From NCBI GenBank assembly GCA_964432715.1, contig CAYSOW010000070.1, positions 1 to 10,481 of the forward strand: a stretch of 10,481 nt of DNA, in the 5' to 3' direction. The notes under the pieces are model-generated. The model had not been told where the DNA came from. It worked only from the letters and a program-made list of their open reading frames with translations, and searched no databases. Made by a program: the position numbers and the translations under genes. This document shows positions 1 through 6,885 of the stretch, piece by piece. Position 1 is the first letter of the stretch. Each line of letters starts with the position of its first letter. Source of the stretch: Phocaeicola_A sp964432715 (GTDB lineage Bacteria > Bacteroidota > Bacteroidia > Bacteroidales > Bacteroidaceae).

Positions 1-1
1 A

Positions 2-88
2 CCCTTTGAACTGAGAAATATAGTGCCTTGGCTAGACGTATTGATAAATCCGAATGGCTCATTTAAGATAGAAAAGTTCCACACATAG
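2..88 (+). CDS. possible 3' end of an unidentified gene
   Basis: The window opens in a reading frame of 28 sense codons ending with TAG at 86-88 (tail reads ..NPNGSFKIEKFHT). The other two plus frames stop within 15 bases, and this peptide has a plausible protein composition, so it may be the tail of a gene that starts left of the window. I do not recognise it. An open frame this short can arise by chance, so confidence is low. If it is real, the gene converges on hipBA, and I see no clear terminator between them. Confidence 0.25.
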   Translation, partial: PFELRNIVPWLDVLINPNGSFKIEKFHT

Positions 89-254
89 CACCCTTTGTTT
101 AAATTATCGCTATTTGCATCATATTCATACCAAAAAACATCAAACTAGACACGCAGAGGGTGGACTTGCGAAAGAGGCGACTGTTTCCAAAATGGAAATA
201 GTTCAATTAGAAAACACTCGTGAAATCTTTAAAATAGCAGGTTGCCCGACTTCG
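89..254. other. intergenic stretch, no gene seen
   Basis: AT-rich sequence between the possible gene tail and the stop codon of hipA. It holds a small inverted repeat (TTTCCA-AAA-TGGAAA at 184-198) without a T-run on either side, so I do not call it a terminator. I see no tRNA, promoter of the Bacteroidetes type, or other recognisable element. Confidence 0.5.
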
Positions 255-1373
255 TCATTGCGTCACCCTAAACGACTTACTGCACACATCCTGCACCTCT
301 GCTATCAACTTGCGGCACTGCTCCGGACGCATCTTACCCTTTGCGCCTGCTGCAACCATGTCGGCCTCAGTCGGACGACCGGAGCCATTAACCGACGTGG
401 CGTGCTCTCCGTTATAGCCCTCGGTGCAGAGCGTAAGGTCGTATGCCGGAGCAAGGCGCCAAGCAGTTTTTCCGGAGACATCCTCTGTAAGAATAAAACT
501 GAAGTTCTTGCAATGATCATCCTTGTTGTCAGCAGCATAGTTGAAGACCATTCGGCGGAACATCTGCTCCACATCCTCTGCATTCTGCGTCAGATAGCCG
601 GTCAGCGCGAGCAGATTACCATAGTCAAGCACAGGCTGAGAAAGCGATACCCCCATCAACCCACCGGCCGTTACTGTATGGATACGTTGACCATCGGCAG
701 CAATGTCGAAACGACGCGACGTGAAATATCGGCCATTGGTCAACTTAAAATCCGGCACCACGATGCCACATTGACGCGCCACCTCATTATAATGGAACTC
801 TTGAATACCCATATCCTGCGGGTCGTAACTATGACGGAACTTAACGAGCCAATGTCCGTCAGAGTCTGAAAACACAGCCTTCGGACGACAGCCGCCACTG
901 TTACCACTGCGGAAAAGCAACAATTCCGCATCCTCACTGCTCTTCTCCTGAAGCACCTCCAAAGCTTTGATCTGCAACTCATCAAAATCCAACACATCCT
1001 CAGTTGTTTGCAACGTCTGAACAGGTTCATAAGTCAAGGCGCCCATGCCGCTGCTTCCCACCAGACTAAGACGATCCAGCGATGTGAGCTCGGTGTCATT
1101 CACACCTAATCGATCCAGCGCCTTATGCAACAAGTATCGTCCGTATCCGTCGGGCAGGCTATCTTCGAACACACCGAAATTGCCATAAAACGGTTGCGGC
1201 TTCGCGATGAACAGACCGGCCTTCAACGGAAGTTCCAAGGGGGAGATGCTGAATCCCTCCGCCAGCCATCGAGCGTCATACTGAAACGCACAAAGCCGAT
1301 TGTCGGGCGTGAGCGACAATGTGCCCACCGGGCGGCTATGATATTTCACCAGGAGTTTCTCTATCTTCTTCAT
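255..1373 (-). CDS. hipA: HipA-family serine/threonine kinase toxin
   Basis: A 372-residue HipA-type toxin kinase. In the E. coli prototype the kinase phosphorylates glutamyl-tRNA synthetase and stops translation, and HipB neutralises it; the target here is unknown. Residues 1 to about 110 match the HipA N-subdomain (couple-hipA region, ending GSSGMGALTYEP at 107-117). The kinase core follows: a Gly-rich loop SGNSGGCRPK (156-165), the ATP-contacting Lys in WLVKF (K178), the catalytic loop DDHCKNFSF (285-293; D285 and N290 align with E. coli D309 and N314), and the metal-binding APAYD (308-312). At 372 residues it is shorter than E. coli HipA (440) but keeps both lobes, so it is not a split HipS/HipT arrangement. 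The serine normally found seven residues before the loop lysine is Asn158 here (see findings). The start ATG overlaps the hipB stop (ATGA), which suggests translational coupling. Confidence 0.9.
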   Translation of the reverse strand: MKKIEKLLVKYHSRPVGTLSLTPDNRLCAFQYDARWLAEGFSISPLELPLKAGLFIAKPQPFYGNFGVFEDSLPDGYGRYLLHKALDRLGVNDTELTSLDRLSLVGSSGMGALTYEPVQTLQTTEDVLDFDELQIKALEVLQEKSSEDAELLLFRSGNSGGCRPKAVFSDSDGHWLVKFRHSYDPQDMGIQEFHYNEVARQCGIVVPDFKLTNGRYFTSRRFDIAADGQRIHTVTAGGLMGVSLSQPVLDYGNLLALTGYLTQNAEDVEQMFRRMVFNYAADNKDDHCKNFSFILTEDVSGKTAWRLAPAYDLTLCTEGYNGEHATSVNGSGRPTEADMVAAGAKGKMRPEQCRKLIAEVQDVCSKSFRVTQ

Positions 1374-1705
1374 GACTTATATGCTTTTTTCTTCCCCGCA
1401 TTGCGGCGGATTTGAGTCAGTTCCTCCATTGTCTGATATTTCGGAGCAGCGAAGATGCTCTTCACCTCAGAAGTGTAGTTGAGCGACATTGCCAGCTCAA
1501 TCAGATTTTTCAGCGAGATGCAGCCCTTCTGCTCGAAACGCGCCAGATTACTGATGGGCACGCCGGACCGCTCCGACACCTCCTTACGAGTCAGATTCTT
1601 CTCTATGCGCCGACGACGGAAGTCATTGGCGAGGGTCATTGCTATCTCATCGGCATTATTCGACGAATAACTATCCAATAGTGCTAATATTTGATTCGTT
1701 TCCAT
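1370..1705 (-). CDS. hipB: HipB-type Xre-family antitoxin
   Basis: A small Cro/C1-type helix-turn-helix protein that should bind HipA and repress its own operon. From the start chosen here it has 111 residues. The HTH spans roughly residues 27-76, with recognisable stretches NLTRKEVSERSGVPISNLAR and a following helix LKNLIELAMSL. The C-terminal tail is basic (KKKAYKS). The frame is open up to an ATG at 1771, but that codon lies between the -33 and -7 promoter boxes and cannot be in the mRNA. The ATG at 1729 would leave a leader of only about 8 bases, so the ATG at 1705 (METNQ..) is preferred, although 1729 is not excluded. No Shine-Dalgarno is visible, as is usual in Bacteroidetes. The gene precedes hipA in the canonical antitoxin-first order with a 4-base overlap. 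Confidence 0.85.
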   Translation of the reverse strand: METNQILALLDSYSSNNADEIAMTLANDFRRRRIEKNLTRKEVSERSGVPISNLARFEQKGCISLKNLIELAMSLNYTSEVKSIFAAPKYQTMEELTQIRRNAGKKKAYKS

Positions 1706-1742
1706 TGTTTTTACTAAGAAAGAATTCATATTTGAGTTATTG

Positions 1743-1772
1743 CAAAGATAGCAATTTTTTCGTCTAATCAAA
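1743..1772 (-). promoter_or_regulatory. hipBA promoter, with possible HipB operator
   Basis: Read on the minus strand: TTTG at 1772-1769, an 18-base spacer, then TATCTTTG at 1750-1743, matching the Bacteroidetes sigma consensus TTTG-N19-TAnnTTTG. Transcription would begin near 1737. The -7 box sits inside the inverted repeat ATTGC-N7-GCAAT (1739-1755), a reasonable place for an autorepressor to bind. That the operator is HipB's is inference. Confidence 0.65.
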
Positions 1773-1800
1773 AAAGGGCCGACAGAAAACTGCCGACCCT
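1769..1800 (-). terminator. Rho-independent terminator of asd
   Basis: On the minus strand, AGGGTCGGCAG-TTTT-CTGTCGGCCCT forms an 11-bp stem (two G-U pairs) with a 4-base loop, followed directly by six Ts. The G-U pairs would be C-A mismatches in a plus-strand transcript, so it acts leftward, about 32 bases after the asd stop. Its T-run overlaps the -33 box of the hipBA promoter. Confidence 0.9.
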
Positions 1801-1831
1801 GATATAAATTCAGACTTGTATAAATGAATCT

Positions 1832-2842
1832 TTATTTGATATTGCCCACCTTCAACAGGTACTCAGCAATCTGCACTGCATTCAAGGCAGCACCCTTCTT
1901 GATCTGGTCACCCACAATCCAGAAAGTCAAGCCATTCTCGTTGGCCAAGTCCTTGCGGATACGACCTACGTAAACGGGATCTTTGCCGGCCAGGAAGAGC
2001 GGCATGGGGTAAACCTTCTCAGCAGGATTGTCCATCAACACCAAACCTTCGCCTTTGGCAAATGCCTCGCGTGCCTCTTCTACAGAAACAGGACGTTCAG
2101 TCTCTACCCAAATGCTCTCAGAGTGTGAACGAAGCGCCGGAACACGTACGCACATCGCACTGGTCTTCACGTCAGAGTGCATAATCTTACGTGTCTCGTT
2201 GAACATCTTCATCTCCTCTTTCGTATAACCGTTGTCGGTAAATACGTCAATCTGCGGAATCAAGTTGAAGGCCAACTGGTAAGCAAACTTGTTGACCGTT
2301 ACCTCTTCACCTGCCAATACCTGACGATATTGCTCGTAAAGCTCGTCCATGGCAGCTGCACCGGCACCGCTGGCAGCCTGATAAGTGGCTACGTGTACGC
2401 GCTTGATGTGAGAAATCTGCTCAATGGCTTTCAAAGCAACCACCATCTGAATGGTCGTACAGTTCGGGTTGGCGATGATGCCGCGCGGACGCTCCAAAGC
2501 ATCAGCTGCGTTCACCTCGGGAACCACCAAAGGAATATCGTTATCCATGCGGAATGCGCTGGAGTTATCAATCATCACGGCCCCGTACTTGGTAATGTCT
2601 TCGGCATATTCTTTCGAAGTACCTGCACCTGCCGATGTGAAAGCGATATCTACGCCTTTAAAATCATCGTTGTGTTGCAGAAGTTTTACCTCGATCTCCT
2701 TACCACGGAATGTATATTTTCTTCCCGCACTGCGTGAAGAGCCGAACAACAGCAAATCGTCAATCGGGAAATTTCTCTCGTCAAGTACACGCAGGAACTC
2801 TTGTCCTACCGCACCGCTCGCACCAACAATGGCTACTCTCAT
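1832..2842 (-). CDS. asd: aspartate-semialdehyde dehydrogenase
   Basis: Catalyses NADPH-dependent reduction of L-aspartyl-4-phosphate to L-aspartate-4-semialdehyde, the branch-point step toward lysine/diaminopimelate, threonine and methionine; a cytosolic enzyme. The 336 residues match the usual length of the family. The N-terminal nucleotide-binding loop is GASGAVG (7-13), the active-site cysteine lies in NPNCTT (C128), Q155 is in YQAASGAG (154-161), and the catalytic histidine is in RSHS (H240). The order and spacing correspond to the Gram-positive/archaeal-like bacterial ASADH branch with Cys near 128. The protein starts directly with the Rossmann strand (MRVAIVGASG), so the start is secure. 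The gene appears monocistronic: it has its own promoter at 2890-2920 and a strong terminator at 1769-1800. It is divergent from the antiporter gene. Confidence 0.97.
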   Translation of the reverse strand: MRVAIVGASGAVGQEFLRVLDERNFPIDDLLLFGSSRSAGRKYTFRGKEIEVKLLQHNDDFKGVDIAFTSAGAGTSKEYAEDITKYGAVMIDNSSAFRMDNDIPLVVPEVNAADALERPRGIIANPNCTTIQMVVALKAIEQISHIKRVHVATYQAASGAGAAAMDELYEQYRQVLAGEEVTVNKFAYQLAFNLIPQIDVFTDNGYTKEEMKMFNETRKIMHSDVKTSAMCVRVPALRSHSESIWVETERPVSVEEAREAFAKGEGLVLMDNPAEKVYPMPLFLAGKDPVYVGRIRKDLANENGLTFWIVGDQIKKGAALNAVQIAEYLLKVGNIK

Positions 2843-2880
2843 CTTGTAAGAAATTTAATTAATGGTTCTATAATATGTAA

Positions 2881-2908
2881 TTTGAGCTGCAAAAATAGAA
2901 TAAATTTG
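2881..2908 (+). promoter_or_regulatory. candidate promoter of the antiporter-lolD-cvfB cluster
   Basis: TAAATTTG at 2901-2908 matches the -7 consensus. A TTTG at 2881-2884 lies 16 bases upstream, somewhat closer than the usual 19. It would give a leader of about 12 bases before the ATG at 2925. A second candidate lies at 2966-2998. Confidence 0.45.
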
Positions 2909-2920
2909 TCATCTATCCCA
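2890..2920 (-). promoter_or_regulatory. asd promoter
   Basis: On the minus strand TATTTTTG (2897-2890) matches TAnnTTTG and is followed by CAGC, as at other promoters in this window. The -33 region, about 20 bases upstream, has only a weak TGGG match. The leader would be about 40 bases. Its -7 box lies three bases from that of the divergent promoter. Confidence 0.55.
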
Positions 2921-2924
2921 TAAA

Positions 2925-5159
2925 ATGATGAAAAATCTGCTCAAACTTATCTTTATTTGTTCAATTTCTGCTTTTATTCTTTCTTTTTTTTACCTTTGTG
3001 GAAAAGTTAGCTTTGAACGTATGGACTGGTTAAATCTACATATTTCGCTCCCGATTACGGACCCTACCTGGATCTTTTTCCTGGTTCTGATCATCATCCT
3101 TTTTGCACCGATGGTGATGGGAAAGTTACGCATTCCGCACATTGTCGGCATGATTCTGGCGGGTGTGCTGGTGGGCGAACATGGGTTGAACCTGTTGGAG
3201 CTGGACAGCAGTTTTACGCTCTTTGGTAAGGTGGGCCTCTACTATATTATGTTTCTGGCCGGACTGGAGATGGACTTGGACGACTTTAAGAAGAATCGCG
3301 CCAAGGCGATGGTCTTCGGTCTCTTTACCTTCTTGATTCCGATGGGTCTCGGTATCTGGAGTAGTATGTCGCTGCTGGGCTACGGACTGCTGACTTCCAT
3401 CTTGCTGGCCAGTATGTATGCCAGTCACACGTTGATTGCCTATCCGGTGATTAGTCGATACGGACTTTCGCGGCTGCGCAGTGTGAATATCACCATCGGT
3501 GGTACGGCGGTGACGGTGGTGCTGGCTTTGTTGGTGCTGGCGGTCATCGGCGGTATGTTTAAGGGCGAAGGCAACGGTGTCTACTGGTTGGTGCTGGTGC
3601 TCCGCGTGGTGTTGCTGGGTATCCTGATTGTGATTCTGGTGCCGCGCCTCAGTCGCTGGTTCTTCCATCGGTATGACGACGCGGTGATGCAATATGTCTT
3701 CGTGCTCGCCATGGTCTTCCTGGGCGGAGGCTTGATGGAGTTTGTGGGCATGGAGGGTATTCTGGGTGCCTTCCTGGCGGGACTGGTGATGAACCGTTTC
3801 GTGCCGCACGTGTCGCCTTTGATGAACCGCATCGAGTTTGTGGGTAACGCGCTCTTCATCCCCTACTTTCTGATTAGTGTGGGCATGATGATTGATGTGC
3901 GTTGTCTCTTCACGGAGGGCGAGGCGCTGAAGGTGGCGGTGGTGATGACCGTGGTGGCCACGGTGAGCAAATGGCTGGCGGCTTGGATTACGCAGAAGCT
4001 CTACGGCATGTCGCGTGAGGAGCGGGGCATCATCTTCGGACTGAGTAATGCGCAGGCGGCGGCTACGTTGGCGGCGGTGCTGATTGGTCACCGCATCATC
4101 CTGGCGAACGGGGAACCGTTGCTGAATGATGATGTGCTGAATGGTACGGTGGTGATGATTCTCTTCACCTGCATCATCAGTTCGGTGGCTACTGAGCGGG
4201 CGGCCCGTAAGATGGCTACGCAGGAGGCGGCGCTGGCGGACGAGAAGGATAAGAAGCAGGAGCATATCTTGATTTCTGTGGCCAATCCGGAGACGATTGA
4301 GGGTTTGGTGGATGTGGCTTTGATGCTGAAAAATCCGCGTCAGAAGGAGCCGATGATGGCGCTGAGCGTGGTGAACGACCAGAACAGCTCGGAGGCGAAG
4401 GAGATGCGGGCGAAGCGTAACCTGGAGAAGGTGGCAATGATTGCGGCGTCGGTGGATACACCGGTGAAGACGCTGATGAGATATAGCTTGAACGTGGCGC
4501 AGGGCATTGTGCACACGGTGAAGGAGAATGAGATTACGGATGTGGTGATTGGTTTGCACCGCAAGACGTCGCTGATGGATTCGTTCTTCGGCGCGATGAC
4601 GGAGAGTCTCTTGAAGGGAACACACCGCGAGGTGCTGATTACGAAGCTGCTGATTCCGATGAACACGATGCGTCGCATTGTGGTGGCGGTGCCGCAGAAG
4701 GCGGAGTATGAGGCGGGCTTCTCGAAGTGGGTGGAGCAGTTGTGCCGACTGTCGAAACAGACGGCTTGCCGTATGCGCTTCTTTGCGCATCCTTCCACGC
4801 TGAAGTATCTGCGGGTGGTCATCGGACGGGCGGATGCGCTGACGATGGCGGAGTTCTCGGAGCTGGAGGATTGGGATGATTTGCTCATTCTGACGGGTGA
4901 GATGAATTTTGATCATCTCTTTGTGGTGGTCTCTGCGCGTAAGGGTTCTATCTCGTATCAAACTTCTTTCGAGAAGTTGCCGGCGCAGATTAGTCGCTAC
5001 TTTGCCAACAATAGTTTGATGATTGTCTACCCGGATCAGCTGGGCGAGGCGGAGGAGATTGTTTCGTTCTCTGACCCGCGCGGCGAGCAGGAGGCGCGTG
5101 CTTATGAGGCGATTACGCGCTGGATCTATCGGTGGGTGAAGCGAAGAAATGAGGATTAA
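2925..5159 (+). CDS. CPA2-family cation:proton antiporter with C-terminal UspA-like region
   Basis: Inner-membrane antiporter expected to exchange H+ for Na+ or K+. Residues about 48-425 hold some 12-13 hydrophobic helices of the Na+/H+ exchanger domain, including FLAGLEMDLDDF (110-121), ASHTLIAYP (166-174), GAFLAGLVMNR (281-291), a membrane-embedded Lys in SKW (K349) and FGLSNAQAAATLA (371-383). Residues about 445-740 form a soluble tail resembling two universal-stress-protein-like halves (strands HILISVANP and MRRIVVAVP at 447-455 and 582-590). The helix that carries an ion-binding Asp in many relatives reads GGTAVTVVLALLVLA (192-206), with no acidic residue (see findings). Start: the ATG at 2925 gives 744 residues with an extra AT-rich hydrophobic leader (4-26). 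The ATG at 3021 (MDWLNLHISL) gives 712 and may be correct, because a good -7 box lies at 2991-2998. The lolD-like gene follows after 5 bases. Confidence 0.9.
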   Translation: MMKNLLKLIFICSISAFILSFFYLCGKVSFERMDWLNLHISLPITDPTWIFFLVLIIILFAPMVMGKLRIPHIVGMILAGVLVGEHGLNLLELDSSFTLFGKVGLYYIMFLAGLEMDLDDFKKNRAKAMVFGLFTFLIPMGLGIWSSMSLLGYGLLTSILLASMYASHTLIAYPVISRYGLSRLRSVNITIGGTAVTVVLALLVLAVIGGMFKGEGNGVYWLVLVLRVVLLGILIVILVPRLSRWFFHRYDDAVMQYVFVLAMVFLGGGLMEFVGMEGILGAFLAGLVMNRFVPHVSPLMNRIEFVGNALFIPYFLISVGMMIDVRCLFTEGEALKVAVVMTVVATVSKWLAAWITQKLYGMSREERGIIFGLSNAQAAATLAAVLIGHRIILANGEPLLNDDVLNGTVVMILFTCIISSVATERAARKMATQEAALADEKDKKQEHILISVANPETIEGLVDVALMLKNPRQKEPMMALSVVNDQNSSEAKEMRAKRNLEKVAMIAASVDTPVKTLMRYSLNVAQGIVHTVKENEITDVVIGLHRKTSLMDSFFGAMTESLLKGTHREVLITKLLIPMNTMRRIVVAVPQKAEYEAGFSKWVEQLCRLSKQTACRMRFFAHPSTLKYLRVVIGRADALTMAEFSELEDWDDLLILTGEMNFDHLFVVVSARKGSISYQTSFEKLPAQISRYFANNSLMIVYPDQLGEAEEIVSFSDPRGEQEARAYEAITRWIYRWVKRRNED
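2966..2998 (+). promoter_or_regulatory. candidate internal promoter in the antiporter 5' end
   Basis: TACCTTTG (2991-2998), preceded by a T-rich stretch, matches TAnnTTTG; TTCTG at 2966-2970 is a weak -33 match 20 bases upstream. It would make an mRNA starting near 3003-3005 and beginning translation at the ATG at 3021. If it is the true promoter, the first 32 codons of the annotated antiporter are not translated. Confidence 0.4.
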
Positions 5160-5164
5160 AGAAA

Positions 5165-5824
5165 ATGATGATTGAACTTAAAAATATTACGAAGAGTTTC
5201 GGGGCGCTGCAGGTGCTGAAGGGCATCGACCTTTCGATTGAGAAGGGGGAGGTGGTGAGCATTGTGGGCCCCAGTGGCGCGGGTAAGACGACGTTGCTGC
5301 AGATTATGGGTACGCTGGATCGGGCGGACACGGGCTCTATCTTGTTGGATGGGGTGGAGGTGAACCGCCTGAAGGAGCGGGAGCTGTCGGAGTTTCGCAA
5401 CCGTCGCATCGGGTTTGTGTTTCAGTTTCACCAGTTGTTGCCGGAGTTTACGGCGCTGGAGAATGTGATGATTCCGGCTTTGATGGCGGGACGCGGACGG
5501 AAGGAGGCGGAGCGGAAGGCGCATGAGGTGCTTTCGTTGCTGGGCCTGGAGGAGCGCGCGGGGCATAAGCCGAGTGCGTTGTCGGGCGGCGAGAAGCAGC
5601 GTGTGGCGGTGGCTCGGGCTTTGATAAATGACCCGGCGGTGATTCTGGCGGATGAGCCTTCGGGCAGCTTGGATAGTCGCAACAAGGAGGAGCTGCATAA
5701 GTTGTTCTTTGAATTGCGCGACCGCCTGGGGCAGACGTTTGTCATCGTGACGCACGATGAGGCGCTGGCGCAACTCACTGACCGCACCATTCACTTGGTG
5801 GACGGACTGATTGAAAACGTATAG
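5165..5824 (+). CDS. lolD: ABC transporter ATP-binding protein, LolD/MacB type
   Basis: A 219-residue stand-alone ATPase subunit. Relatives power LolCDE, which extracts lipoproteins from the inner membrane and hands them to LolA, or related MacB/FtsE-type exporters. All motifs are intact: Walker A GPSGAGKT (35-42), Q-loop Q87 in FVFQFHQLLPEFTALEN, signature LSGGEKQ (139-145), Walker B VILADEP (159-165, catalytic E164), D-loop SGSLD (166-170) and H-loop H197. The FQFHQLLPEFTALENV stretch is typical of the LolD subgroup. No permease gene is adjacent, so the membrane partner must be encoded elsewhere, and the exact role rests on homology. It sits 5 bases after the antiporter stop and is almost surely cotranscribed with it. 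The last codons and stop are duplicated just downstream (5808-5847). LolD is the best guess; another lipoprotein or peptide exporter remains possible. Confidence 0.88.
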   Translation: MMIELKNITKSFGALQVLKGIDLSIEKGEVVSIVGPSGAGKTTLLQIMGTLDRADTGSILLDGVEVNRLKERELSEFRNRRIGFVFQFHQLLPEFTALENVMIPALMAGRGRKEAERKAHEVLSLLGLEERAGHKPSALSGGEKQRVAVARALINDPAVILADEPSGSLDSRNKEELHKLFFELRDRLGQTFVIVTHDEALAQLTDRTIHLVDGLIENV

Positions 5825-5847
5825 AACTTGATTGAAAACGTATAGAA
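5808..5847 (+). repeat. 21-bp tandem duplication over the lolD stop codon
   Basis: TGATTGAAAACGTATAGAA occurs at 5808-5826 and again, identically, at 5829-5847, separated by CT (period 21). The first copy encodes the C-terminal LIENV and TAG of the ABC protein. The second copy repeats the same codons and a second in-frame TAG in the intergenic spacer before the S1 protein. Confidence 0.9.
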
Positions 5848-5877
5848 AGATAGAAACAACGAGTAAAACACGAATAT

Positions 5878-6762
5878 ATGGATGTTAAACTGGGAAAAAT
5901 GAATGATCTGACCGTGGTGAAGACGGTGGATTTCGGTGTCTACTTGGATGGCGGCGAAGAGGGCGAGATTTTGCTCCCTACGCGCTACGTGCCCGAAAAT
6001 TGTCAACCGGGCGACACGGTGAAGGTGTTTCTCTATCTGGACAGTGAGGAGCGTCTGATTGCTACGACGCTGACGCCGCTGGTGCAGGTGGATGAGTTTG
6101 CTTTTCTGGAGGTGGCTTGGGTGAACGAGTATGGTGCGTTCTTGAATTGGGGCTTGATGAAGGACTTGTTCGTGCCGTTCCGTGAGCAGAAGCAGAAGAT
6201 GCGGGTGGGTCAGAGTTACTTGATTCATGCGCATATTGATGAGGAGAGTTACCGCATCATGGCGTCGGCCAAGGTGGAGCGTTATCTCTCGAAGGAGATG
6301 CCTACTTATAAGGAGAAGGATAAAGTGCAGGTGCTGGTGTGGCAGCGCACGGACTTGGGCTATAAGGTGATTGTGGAGAATCGGTTTAGCGGTATGCTTT
6401 ATCATAATGAGCTCTTTCAGCCGATTGAGCCGGGCATGCGTCTGGAGGCGTATGTCAAGCAGGTGCGTCCGGACGGGAAGTTGGACTTGACGCTGCAGTT
6501 GAGCGGCGGTCGTAAGGTGGACGACTTTGCGGAGGTGCTGCTGAAGTATGTGCAGGAGCATCGGGGCTTTATTCCGTATCATGACAAGAGTGAGGCGGAG
6601 GAGATTTACGAGGAGTTTGAGGTGAGCAAGAAGACTTTTAAGAAGGCGGTGGGCGATCTTTATAAGAAGCGCTTGATTCAGCTGGAGCGCAATGGTATTC
6701 GCTTGGTGCAACAACCGGCGGAACGACCGGCGTCTTCGGAACAGCAGCCGCAGGAGTCGTAG
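5878..6762 (+). CDS. CvfB/YitL-type S1 RNA-binding protein
   Basis: A 294-residue cytosolic protein with the CvfB architecture: an S1-like domain at about 1-65 (with VVKTVDFGVYLDGG at 13-26), a second at about 66-135 (EYGAFLNWGLMKDLFVPF at 84-101), a third at about 145-210, and a winged helix at about 213-278 (EFEVSKKTFKKAVGDLYKK). A Gln/Ser/Pro-rich tail of about 16 residues follows. In Staphylococcus aureus CvfB binds RNA and affects virulence-gene expression; its function in Bacteroidetes is not established. The start ATG at 5878 begins right at the first domain (MDVKLGKMNDLTVVK), as in relatives. It lies 53 bases after the ABC gene, a spacer that holds the tandem duplication and no clear promoter, so cotranscription with the antiporter and ABC genes is likely. 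It ends at the terminator at 6821-6868. Confidence 0.9.
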   Translation: MDVKLGKMNDLTVVKTVDFGVYLDGGEEGEILLPTRYVPENCQPGDTVKVFLYLDSEERLIATTLTPLVQVDEFAFLEVAWVNEYGAFLNWGLMKDLFVPFREQKQKMRVGQSYLIHAHIDEESYRIMASAKVERYLSKEMPTYKEKDKVQVLVWQRTDLGYKVIVENRFSGMLYHNELFQPIEPGMRLEAYVKQVRPDGKLDLTLQLSGGRKVDDFAEVLLKYVQEHRGFIPYHDKSEAEEIYEEFEVSKKTFKKAVGDLYKKRLIQLERNGIRLVQQPAERPASSEQQPQES

Positions 6763-6820
6763 GGCTTTGGCTTAAATAGATAGCATAGAAAATGGTTTGA
6801 AACCCATATACGGAAACGTG

Positions 6821-6868
6821 AAAATCCCCGGGGAAGTTCCTTTGAATAGGGCCTCTCCGGGGATTTTT
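6821..6868. terminator. bidirectional terminator between convergent genes
   Basis: AAAATCCCCGG (6821-6831) pairs perfectly with CCGGGGATTTT (6857-6867), an 11-bp stem around a 25-base loop. The plus direction ends in TTTTT, and the A-run on the left arm gives TTTT on the minus strand. It closes both the plus-strand cluster and the minus-strand exported-protein gene. Confidence 0.85.
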
Positions 6869-6885
6869 ATAGGGTGTCGATTCGT

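Noticed and set aside
184..198. Inverted repeat TTTCCA-AAA-TGGAAA as a terminator for hipBA
   Set aside because: Only a 6-bp AT-rich stem, with no T-run on either strand.
114..869. 251-codon plus-strand open frame
   Set aside because: Mostly antisense to hipA, whose kinase motifs are unmistakable. Its first part has no coding character.
3126..4961. 611-codon open frame antisense to the antiporter gene
   Set aside because: Composition is dominated by His, Arg and Gln with no domain. It is the mirror of GC-rich codons of the real gene, which has clear transmembrane and family motifs.
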